From Cheilinus undulatus (taxonomy: Eukaryota > Chordata > Actinopteri > Labriformes > Labridae): 64,000 nucleotides of DNA. The stretch lies in contig NC_054870.1 of assembly GCF_018320785.1 (NCBI RefSeq), positions 2,460,199 to 2,524,198 of the forward strand. The letters run 5' to 3'. Position 1 is the first letter of the stretch. Each line of letters starts with the position of its first letter. Both the position numbers and the translations under genes were made by a program. Below, piece after piece: positions 1-9,580 of the stretch. The notes under the pieces are model-generated. The model saw nothing but the letters and a program-made list of their open reading frames with translations, was not told the origin of the DNA and made no database searches.

Positions 1-119
1 TGTGAGGATGTTTATTCCAGGAGGACGTGATGGAGCAAACACTTGTCTTTAAGTCAGTCCTGATTGGACCGATCAGAGGTTTTCAGTGTGAGGTGCTCCA
101 CTGTTGCTGATGTTTGCAG

Positions 120-245
120 GTCCACGGTAGACCGGCACCTGTGCGTGGATCAGAGAGTGAGAGTCGTGACCGCGCACCGTGGGCCTCAGAAACCGGTGAC
201 ACACTCACCGAGCAGCGATGGGGCCCACCGACGCCCGAATGTTAA
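120..245 (+). other. Possible terminal coding exon, unrecognised
   Basis: A pyrimidine-poor but acceptable acceptor (tgtttgcag, ending at 119) is followed by 42 codons in phase 0 that end in TAA at 243-245. The stretch is much more GC-rich than its flanks, and its conceptual peptide ends GPPTPEC. I recognise no family in it. It could be the last exon of a gene lying to the left of the window, or just a GC-rich patch. A longer unrelated reading frame covers 64-285, so the frame itself is uncertain. Confidence 0.15.
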
Positions 246-402
246 AGATGTTTTTATTCTTGTGACGGTAATTTACCTCATTTAAACTGTCTGAATTTTA
301 ATTCAAAAAATGTTCGTTAAAGGTCGGAAAAATAACACGAGGCTGACAGGAAACAGCAGAATATAGCTACTGGAAAGGCTGCACCCACCCTCTATCTACG
401 CT

Positions 403-446
403 ATATTATTATTATTATTATTTTATTATTATATTTTTTTATTATT

Positions 447-481
<35 letters not shown>

Positions 482-482
482 T
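403..482. repeat. (TTA)n microsatellite
   Basis: A run of TTA/ATT trinucleotides interrupted by a few T-rich and TCA variants. It is an ordinary simple repeat with no coding content. Confidence 0.9.
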
Positions 483-1649
483 TAAATGTTATCCTGGTGG
501 ATTTATTTCTCTCTGGTGTTTGGAGGATAAATCAAACCTCAGATAAATGAATCCTCGCACAGACTGGCTGTTCGGCTCTGACAGATTAAAGGCCTTTATT
601 TCTGCATCCGAACAAATTATTATCAACCAAGCGAGGATTTCTACCTGTGAAAATTAGTGACGTTTTACTGTAACAGCCTGTTCCTTTCCTTTATATCTTC
701 TAATGAATAAATCTGTTTTAATTAAGATGACAAATATCCTGCCTGTATTTGTTTCAGCTGTCTTGTTTAAACCACAGTAAAAATGTTTCAGAGGATTAAA
801 TGTAATCTAACGTCTGTTTTTAGAGTCTGTTTGGATAAAAACGCAGCAGTGTTGTTTCCGTTAATCTCCATGCCGGCTGTGGCTGACACTGACCACACTC
901 TTTGTTTTTATGTTTAATAAGTTAAAGACTGAGGGAATCAGTACACCTCTCCTGCTCGCGCGCTGAGAAACCAGTCAGTCCACTCGATGGTGCTTTACCG
1001 ACCTCTAGTGGTCACGTGGCTGTAGTGTGATGAAGCCTGGTGTCTGGAGCGCAGAAGGCCTCAGCAGAGCTGGAACTGGAGCAGCTGGATCCACAGCAGA
1101 GATGCTATGGCAGAACCTTCAGAGCAAACACACTGAAAGACAAAACGAGTGGAGCTTACTAAACAAATATGGAAACTCGTGCCTTAAAAATAACAAGGAC
1201 ACTACACTTGACTTTTGTGAGTTAAAAACGTGTTTGTTTTTAGTGAGCAGTACTTGTTCTACGTGAACTATTGAAGTATTCACTACTAGTTTAAAATTAA
1301 TTATTTTAACTTCTCAAACCTGAGATTCAAATGTTAATTTAAGTTTGCAGGAATTAGTCTAAATCATCTACTTTGAGTAGAAATACTTCATATTTTTAGT
1401 GCACTGTAAACACGATAAGTTCATAGAACTCAAAATATCACAGTCAGCTGATTACCTTTAAATGTGAGATAGTACTCTCTGTTAAAGGTTTCTAAGTTCT
1501 CATTCCTCCTCAGCTGACCCACTGAACCAGTATCTGATATTTCATTAATGTCTGTGTGCCATCAAACATTCACTGACGTTAACATCAGTGACATTAGCTC
1601 CTGTAGGCGGGGCGTCTTTAACAGAGACAGCAACTTCACTCATGGTGCA
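483..1649. other. Intergenic DNA, no gene seen
   Basis: A/T-rich sequence in which the open frames are all short, lack splice context and resemble nothing I know. A slightly GC-richer patch near 945-1130 has no recognisable protein similarity. Confidence 0.5.
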
Positions 1650-1768
1650 TTTTATTTATTTATCTTATTTCACCTTTATTTAACCAGGAGAAGATTAAAA
1701 ATCTCTTTTTCAAAAGTGTTCTGGCCAAGACTGCAGCAGCAAACACAGTGCATAAAGGTTTAGAGCCC
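1650..1768. repeat. Fragment of a common fish interspersed repeat
   Basis: The stretch reads as a 'cacctttatttaaccagg' core followed by 'aaaatctctttttcaaaag' and 'tggccaag'. I remember this motif string as a frequently repeated element in fish genomes. No termini or target duplication are visible, so the class is unknown. Confidence 0.35.
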
Positions 1769-2439
1769 AAAGGCATTCTGGGAAAACTGCAGATTTGCCA
1801 TAACTCAAATAATATCAGTTTTAACAAAAAGTACTTAAATTGTTTGAGTACTGTTCACTTCAAACTAAAAAGAGTTCTATCAGCTCATAAAAATAGAGTT
1901 GAAATCGTTGTTTTGGATTTTTAAGTTAACACTAATTCATTTTACCCCTTTTTTACTTCATTTGTTTAAACCGAGTAAACTAGAGTCAACTGAGCCCTTT
2001 AGCTGCTATGGCCAAGAAGTACAAGTATTTAATAATAATAGAACAGGTTACAAAGAACTGAGTTATTTCAACTCAGTGTTTGAGTGAAATGGATGTTTTG
2101 TTTTACAATGCAGGCTGGCTCTGATGTTCCAGTCTTTCCTCAGAACCATGAGCCGGTTTACAGTCAGGTAAAAGTGGGCAGCTAGCAAGGGTGGAAACAA
2201 CACAGGCCTGTTGTACTCAAGAAAAAGAGCAATAATCTGGAAAAAATACACACCTGGGGCTCTTAACGGATCAGCCTTGCTGAAACTAAATCTCATTTTA
2301 CATATTTCTGTGTATCTTAATGTATTTTTGAGCCGGGCCTATGACAATCCTGTACAAATTAGCAAAAGTTTCACTGTCTGTATTAAATTTCTTTCACATT
2401 AGTTATGTCTTTATTTGCCTCATCTTGCTCTACGACCCT

Positions 2440-3715
2440 GGCTTTTGTCTCCTCCATCATCCTCATCTTGCTCCCTGTCCCTGCAATCTTCTCCTCCATC
2501 ATTTTCATCTTGCTCTCTGTCCCTGCTTTCTCCTCCTCCATCATCCTCATCTTGCTCTCTGTCCCTGCCTTCTTCTCCTCCATTATCTTCATCTTACTCT
2601 CTGTCCCTGCTTTCTCCTCCTCCATCATCCTCATCTTGCTCCCTGTCCCTGCAATCTTCTCCTCCATCATTCTCATCTTGCTCTCTGTCCCTGCTTTCTC
2701 CTCCTCCATCATCATCATCTTGCTCTCTGTCCCTGCTTTCTCCTCCTCTATCATCCTCATCTTGCTCTCTGTCCCTGCCTTCTTCTCCTCTATCATCCTC
2801 TTCTTGATCTCTGTCCCTGCTGTCTCCTCCTCTATCATCCTCTTCTTGATCTCTGTCCCTGTCATCTTCTCTATCCTCCTCTTCTTGCTCTCCCTGTCCC
2901 TGCCTTCTTCTCCTCTATCATCCTCATCTTGCTCTCTTTCCCTTCTTTCTTCTCCTTTATCATCCTCATCTTGCTCTCTGTCCCTGCCTTCTTCTGCTCA
3001 ATCATCTTTATCTTGCTCTCTGTCCCTGCCATCTTCTCCTTTATCATCCTCATCTTGCTCTTTGTCCCTGCAATCTTCTCCTTTATCATCCTCATCTTGC
3101 TCTTTGTCCCTGCCATCTTCCCCTCAATCATCCTCATCTTGCTCTCTGTCCCGGCCTTCTTCTCCTTTATCATCCTCATCTTGCTCTCTGTCCCTGCAAT
3201 CTTCTCCTTTATCATCCTCATCTTGCTCTCTGTCCCTGCCTTCTTCTGCTCCATCATCTTTTTCTTGCTCTCTGTCCCTGCCTTCTTCTCCTCCATCATC
3301 CTCATCTTGCTCTCTGTCCCTGCCTTCTTCTCCTCTATCATCCTCATCTTGCTCTCTTTCCCTTCTTTCTTCTCCTTTATCATCCTCATCTTGCTCTCTG
3401 TCCCTGCCATCTTCTCCTCCATCATCCTCATCTTGCTCTCTGTCCCTGCCTTCTTCTCCTCTATCATCCTCATCTTGCTCTCTTTCCCTTCTTTCTTCTC
3501 CTTTATCATCCTCATCTTGCTCTCTGTCCCTGCCTTCTTCTGCTCCATCATCTTTATCTTGCTCTCTGTCCCTGCCTTCTTCTGCTCCATCATCCTCATC
3601 TTGCTATCTGTCCCTGCCTTCTTCTCCTCCATCATCCTCATCTTGCTCTCTGTCCCTGCCTTCTTCTCCTCCATCATCCTCTTCTTGCTTTGTATTTTGG
3701 CTTTCTTCTCCTCTA
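2440..3715. repeat. 42-bp minisatellite, about 30 copies, open in several frames
   Basis: Near-perfect tandem units of 42 bp, pyrimidine-rich on the + strand. Because 42 is divisible by 3, the array stays open in several frames. On the - strand it reads as a 14-residue charged repeat close to KAGTESKMRMMEEK (two heptads, coiled-coil-like), in two frames covering 2383-2865 and 2871-3722. On the + strand it reads as hydrophobic SSIILILLSVPAFF-like repeats or as Ser/Leu/Pro-rich repeats. A phase change near 2866-2871 separates the two - strand frames. Degenerate pyrimidine-rich sequence continues to about 3850. No splice sites, start context or flanking domains tie it to a gene, so I call it a satellite and not a gene. 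Confidence 0.85.
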
Positions 3716-4042
3716 TTATCATCTTGCATTCTGTATCTCTCCTTTGATTTCTTCTCCTCCATTTTCCTTGTCTTTCTCTCTATTCCTGCTTCCCCTCCTC
3801 TATCATTTCATCTTGCTCTCTATCCTCCTCTATCATCCTTGTTGCTGTTGTGAGGTAAATCTGATCTTTTCTTATTTACAATAACAATAAAGATTGCCAC
3901 ACAGATTTTCAGGTCAAGTCCCACCTTTATAGTTCAGTGAAATATAACCGCTGTAGTAGGATGTGTTGTGGAATCGTTCTCTCACTAAGTTCTAAGCAGA
4001 GGTACAAGACTGTTGTATTGAGAAAATGTTATTAGTTAGTAC

Positions 4043-4933
4043 TGTCAGACTTGAAGGAAAGCTCAAAAGGGAGGACCCAAATGCAGATAAAACAAAAGAC
4101 TGATTTAATTAACAAACAAAATAACTTACTACAAAATCAAAGTCCATGAAACAAAGCAAGTCCAAAAGAGGCACAAGGAAAGCATGAGGAGTAACACAGG
4201 GAAGACATCTAATGAACCGACACAGACACAGAGAGACACAGAGCTTATGTACACAGGGAGTGATTAACAATGGAGGACAGGTGTGGACAATCAGACACAG
4301 GTGAAACTGGTGAAGGTAATCAACGAGGAGGGAAACTCAGGCAGGAAACAAAACTGGAATCACACACAAGGGAACGCAACTACAAAATAAAACAGGAAAC
4401 ATGGAACCTAACACAAGAAGCACACGAGGGCTGAATGACAAAACTAAACACTAGAAGCTGAACAAAGGAAACTCAGGAGGATACAAAGAACCAAACACAC
4501 AAGGAGGGAAACTAAAACACAGCGAGGAAAACTGAACATGAAACACAGGGAGTAAATCTAAAACATGGAATAACTAAACAAGAAGCACAGGGAAACTAAA
4601 CATGAAACAGGGAATTAACTAAACATAAAACACAAGGAGTAAAAACTTAACACGAAACAAGGAATAAACTAGACATGAAATACAAGGAGTAACTCAACAT
4701 AAAACACAGGGAATAACCTAAACATGAAGCACAAAATACACAGAAACACAAGGACTACAAGAAACACCTAAGAACTAAACACCAGAAATATACAAACTAG
4801 AAAACCGAAGTACAATGTAAAACTAGAAACATGGAAATCACAGAACAAGGAAAACACGAGGACTCAAGAACTAAACACAGGAAATACACTAGAAAAACTC
4901 ATAACCAAACAAATCAGAACCTGGATCATGACA
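4043..4933 (-). mobile_element. Solo LTR of an LTR retrotransposon (fossil)
   Basis: An 891-bp unit that begins TGTCA and ends TGACA and is flanked by a perfect 5-bp direct repeat, AGTAC (4038-4042 and 4934-4938). TG...CA ends with a 5-bp target duplication are the signature of an integrated LTR. Read on the - strand, it has a TATA-like motif followed further on by an AATTAAA-type polyadenylation signal, as expected for an LTR in that orientation. No internal gag/pol region is present, so this is a solo LTR left by recombination. Family is uncertain (Gypsy-like by general appearance). The intact target duplication suggests moderate age. Confidence 0.55.
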
Positions 4934-4938
4934 AGTAC

Positions 4939-5628
4939 AAGAATATTGTGTACAGTAAATGTACAGTAACTTTGATTAAAATGTAGAATTTTACTGCTCT
5001 ATGAATCTTTTAAGTTAAAGAAGGTGATTTAAAGCCCGGTAGGTCAGGATGGTGGGGACATTTTCACTGATGTGTGTCTGGAAACAAACATGTAGGGAAA
5101 AATTCATGATTGGCTTTTATTTTGAAAAAAACAGGTCTTCATGTCTCCAACATGTTTGTTGCATCTCACGTCTAAACTGAGCCATTTGTCATCATGAACA
5201 TTTGGTTATGACTGAAGGTTTACAAAAATGTGGGCTGTGATTGGTCAATGAGGAGGTGGTGAGTTCTGGTTCTGAGAACCACTGATTTAAAGTTTATTCA
5301 AACAACTGAGTTGTTTTATTTGACTCCTGAGGGGAGAGTAATAGAACTGACAGGGATCTGTACCTGGAACAGCAAGCAGGTGAAATGTACCCATTATTAG
5401 AGCACATTGATTTTCACTAATAGTCCTTGTTATGAGAACTTAAGCAGAGAACTGACCATAGAAAGAGAACTACAGTATAACACTGTTGAATGATGATTCG
5501 TCACATCCAAAGTTGTCTCAGGGCTGATTACTCATCATTTCTTTAGAGTCTTCTTCACTCAAAGTCTTGAGGAAACCTATTCACACTTTACAATTACAGA
5601 TCTTTTATTTTTAACTGTGGTTGATCTA
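4939..5628. other. Intergenic DNA, nothing recognised
   Basis: A/T-rich sequence without a convincing open frame, splice site or repeat boundary that I can identify. Confidence 0.4.
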
Positions 5629-6940
5629 CACCTTGTTCCAAACTATTATGCAAATTGGATTTTAGTGTCATAAACATTCAATTTTTTGTTTTTCAGTTAA
5701 ACTCATGGATGGTATTGTGTCTCAGGGCTCTGTGGATCACTGAAATCAATCTCAGACACCTGTGATCATTAGTTTGCCAGGTGAGCCCAATTAAAGGAAA
5801 AGTACTGAAGAAGGACATTGCACATTATTAAGCAGGCCACAGGTTTCAGCAATATGGGAAAGAAAAAGGATCTCTGCTGCTGAAAAACATCAAATAGTGC
5901 AACGCTTAGACAAGGTATGAAAACATGAGATATTTCATGAAAAATTAAGCATGATCATTGCACTGTGAAGAAATTTGTGGCTGATTCAGAGCACAGATGA
6001 GTTCATGCAGATAAAGGCATAAAATGAGGAAGGCTGATGGAAGAGAGCAGCTGCTAAAATGTCATTACAAAGCAGGTAACAGGTATTTGAAGCTGCTGGT
6101 GCCTCTGGAGTCCCACCAACCTCAAGGTGTAGGATCCTCCAGAGGCTTGCAGTCGTGTATAAACCTACTATTCAGCCACCCCTAACCAATGCTCACAAGC
6201 AGAAATGGTTGCAGTGGGCCCAGAAATACATGAAGACTCATTTCCAAACAGTCTTGTTTACTGATGAAAGCCGTGCAACCCTGGATGGTCCAGATGGAGG
6301 GGTAGTGGATGGTTGGTGTATGGCCACCATGTCCCAACAAGGTTGTGACATCAGCAAGGAGGGGGAGGAGTCCTGTTTTGGACCAGAATCATGATGAGAG
6401 TGCTGGTAGGCCCCTTTAGGGTCCCTGAAGGTGTGAAAATGACCTCGGCAAAGTATATATAGTTTCTGACTGACCACTTTCTTCCATGGTACAAAAAGAA
6501 GAACCGTGCCTTCTGTAGCAAAATTATCTCCATGCATGACAATGCTCCATCTCATGCTGCAAAGAATCCCTCTGTGTCATTGGCTGCTATGGGCATAAAA
6601 GGAGAGAAACTCATGGTGTGGCCCCCATCCTCCCCTGACCTCAACCCTGTTGAGAACCTTTGGAGCATCCTCAAGCTAAAGATCTATGAGGGTGGGAGGC
6701 AGTTCACATCAAAACAGCAGCTCTGGGAGGATATTCCGACATCCTGCAAAGAAATTCTCTCCAAACTCTCCAAAACTCACAGGTTCAATGGATGCAAGAA
6801 TAGTGAAGGTGATATCAAAGAAGGGCTCCTATGTTATCATGGACCTTGGACTGTTAAGATGTTTTTGATTGAAATAGCTTTTTACAGCAACAGTCAAATC
6901 CTACCACATCTATATTTTCTTGTAAATAATTGATCAAAGA
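5629..6940 (+). mobile_element. Degenerate Tc1-like DNA transposon
   Basis: The left end reads 'acaccttgttccaaactatt', after a TA, and resembles the terminal repeat of Tc1-type elements. Transposase remnants follow on the + strand. One block near 6236-6394 carries the FTDES motif. A second block at 6532-6933 carries HDNAPSH and then SSPDLNPVENLW, giving the D...D...E catalytic triad of Tc1/IS630 transposases, split by stops and frame shifts in an upstream half that is badly decayed. The expected right-hand terminal repeat is absent; the copy seems cut off near 6940 beside a hAT end fragment. It is not capable of encoding an intact transposase. Confidence 0.8.
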
Positions 6941-6994
6941 AATTCTTTAGAAATATTAATATTTTTATCTTGAAATTTAAAAATTAAGAGTGGA

Positions 6995-7039
6995 AGAGGG
7001 CTGCATGTGGCCCCCGAGCCCTAATTTGCACACCACTGG
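6995..7039. mobile_element. Orphan hAT-type terminus
   Basis: The stretch 'gggctgcatgtggccccc' followed by 'tttgcacaccactgg' looks like the right end of a hAT-family element of the kind common in this window. No matching left end is visible nearby, so only a fragment remains. Confidence 0.4.
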
Positions 7040-7411
7040 TTCAGTTTGTAGGACCATGCAGCCCTAGCACTTCACCCTGTGCCTCCATTCAAACAGAAAG
7101 GACCGCCTGGCCCTGGACATGAACATACACAACGCAGGAACAGGGCTACATGGAAGGGACTGAGCCTGTCTTTTGTGACCCCTGAATGCCATGTGGTTCC
7201 TGAAAACTGGTTTCCCAAAGTTATGTGAAAGCTTAGACCACCTCTGTCTTTAGGTGATTTATTTTTAATTAATGTAGTGAAATACAAACATTCCCTTAAA
7301 GTGAACTTAAGTAAAAGTCAAATTGCTGATTTACAAGCCACTCAATAAAGTGCAATTAAAACAAAGAGCTCCTCAATGACATTTAGGTGAGCAAACATAC
7401 TAAGTTACTTT

Positions 7412-8490
7412 TCACTCCTGCGGCAGTAGCTCAGCCTGGTCTCCTGTCCTCTGGAGGTCATTGCTGATGTCACTAACAGTAGATGGTGATACCTTCACTC
7501 CTGTCCTCTGGAGGTCATTGCTGATGTCACTAACAGTAGATGGTGATACCTTCACTCCTGTCCTCTGGAGGTCGTTGCTGATGTCACTAACAGTAGATGG
7601 TGATACCTTCACTCCTGTCCTCTGGAGGTCGTTGCTGATGTCACTAACAGTAGATGGTGATACCTTCACTCCTGTCCTCTGGAGGTCGTTGCTGATGTCA
7701 CTAACAGTAGATGGTGATACCTTCACTACTGTCCTCTGGAGGTCGTTGCTGATGTCACAAACAGTAGATGGTGATACCTTCACTCCTGTCCTCTGGAGGT
7801 CGTTGCTGATGTCACTAACAGTAGATGGTGATACCTTCACTCCTGTCCTCTGGAGGTCGTTGCTGATGTCCCTTACAGTTGTTTTAGGGTCTTTTTTTTT
7901 TACAGCTTTTACAATGTTTCTGTCATCAACAGCTGATCTTTTTCTCCATCTACCCATCAGACGTCTGTTACTGAATACACCAGTGGTTTCCTTGTTCTCT
8001 AGGACATTCCTAATGGCTATATGGGTGATGGCCAATGTTTGTGCAATAGCTCTGATTGGTTTTTCATCATCACTCAGCTTCTTCACAATCACTTGTTTTT
8101 CACCCATAGACAGCTCTCTGGTTTTCATGTTGGTTTCACCTCTGACTATAAATAGTCTGCACAGGCAAAACCCAAATCTGAAACTGAGTGTAGACATTTA
8201 GCACTGTTTATTGTCTGAACAGTTGATGTAACAGGACAATCCTGAGCAACAAAGTACATCTGTCAGTCACACGTTCCAATACTTTTGCTCACATGAAAAA
8301 TGGCTGGGCTCAAACAAAGAGAGCTATCTTCTCAGGTGTGTATCAGATTAAGATATAAACACCTGGAAATAAAAGCTGAAATGTTGATCTGTTGTCTCAC
8401 ATTCATCTTGTTGTGTCAAACCCAAATGTTTTCAGTCTACAGCAGAACTAAAGGAACTGGCCTCACTGTTTCAATACTTTCAGAGTGTAC
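7412..8490 (-). mobile_element. Truncated Tc1-like transposon with expanded transposase N-terminus
   Basis: Read on the - strand, the element starts at about 8490 with a terminal repeat about 200 bp long. That repeat has direct-repeat cores at both ends ('caatacttt...' near 8472 and 8278), the IR/DR design of Tc1 elements. An open frame from the ATG at about 8128 encodes MKTRELSMGEKQVIVKKL and the usual helix-turn-helix region of a Tc1 transposase. It then enters eight copies of a 19-residue unit and stops (frame end 7412). The DDE catalytic domain and the right terminus are missing. This is a non-functional remnant with an unusual internal expansion. Confidence 0.8.
7440..7886. repeat. 57-bp in-frame tandem array inside a Tc1 transposase
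   Basis: Eight near-identical 57-bp units. In the transposase frame (- strand) each encodes DISNDLQRTGVKVSPSTVS, with rare single-residue variants (a Cys for Ser in one unit, a Val for Gly in another). The unit corresponds to part of the helix-turn-helix DNA-binding region. Spacing of exactly 57 bp keeps the frame open throughout. Confidence 0.95.
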
Positions 8491-8944
8491 TTCCAACCTT
8501 GGAGAGTATTGCTTGGTCACATTTGGGTTTGTCTTTTTCAAACATTTCCTTGGCTTTATGGAAAAGAAATACTTAAGAATACTTTAACCTGCAATAAATG
8601 AAAACTAGCAAAACCAAATTACTTTGGTCCTTACCCGGGGCCTTTTAAACTAAAACTGCCCCTGATCATAACCCAGTTTGTCAGCAGTAGCCTACTTCAA
8701 GATCTAAATATGGATATTAGACAACCATATTTTCACATTTGTGTCTGACCTTCCCCTTAACACACACATCTGATTTATGAAAAGTTGGGAATATCACGAA
8801 TCAGGTAATATCCTTGTAATCCTATCACAACCCGTGAAGTGGTCAGGTTGGATACTACTACCATGGTTTATGTAAAGCAGATGTGAGCAGTGATTTTGAA
8901 ATACTTAATGATACAAACTTTGAGACAAAATGAAATACAAGTTG
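8491..8944. other. Intergenic DNA downstream of EIF3A, nothing recognised
   Basis: No convincing coding or repeat feature lies between the transposon end and the EIF3A polyadenylation site. Confidence 0.4.
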
Positions 8945-9580
8945 ATGGTGAGCAGAAATCTTTATTAGTAAAGGCTTTATCTGTACACATGCCAGCTGGT
9001 TTTACACCATGACTGCAGCAGATAGAACCACACACTGGATATTGAGCTAGACCAATTGAATACTCTAAGCGTGCACATCAAAATGTAGATTTCACTAGTT
9101 CTTTAGCATGTAAGAAGCATCTGAACATTAGATGAACCAATAAAATGGGAAAAATTCCACCGTCATTTCAAGAGCAATGAGTCTGAACCATACAAGATCT
9201 ATGCAAAGGTTAATTATTTAAATGAGGCATTTGGTGATATACAGAGTTTGCATTGAAAGTTGAACCAGGTACATTGCTTTTCAGTTTTACTTCAACACCT
9301 ACACTCACTACCACTGGCGTAGTCATGTTTACGCCGATGGTTTACACAAGGTCTACCTGCAAGTTCTTGGCCAATGTTTTTAGTAGCTAGGAGCCTTAGG
9401 TTGAAACTGTAGAAAGGTCAAAATAATGACGAAGGGAAGAAATTCAAGGGAACTACAATCTACAAATATCTGATTCATAAGGATTTGTTTAAGAGTTCAC
9501 CACTGTGGATTACCTGCTGATAAGATACTATTCTTTATTTGAAACCATCAATCATTAACCGGGAAACTGAATGCACAGAA
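8945..9580 (-). other. EIF3A: EIF3A 3' UTR with polyadenylation signal
   Basis: An AATAAA signal on the - strand lies at 8961-8966, about 615 bp beyond the EIF3A stop codon. It gives a short 3' UTR ending near 8945. No other strong signal is seen between the stop codon and this one. Confidence 0.6.

Noticed and set aside
2341-3853. Hydrophobic membrane-protein-like frames on the + strand
   Set aside because: They arise from the 42-bp pyrimidine-rich satellite; several overlapping frames look equally open, which argues against any one being a gene.
7461-8201. A 246-codon + strand frame with 19-residue repeats
   Set aside because: It is the reverse reading of the 57-bp array in the Tc1 remnant; only the - strand frame carries recognisable transposase sequence.
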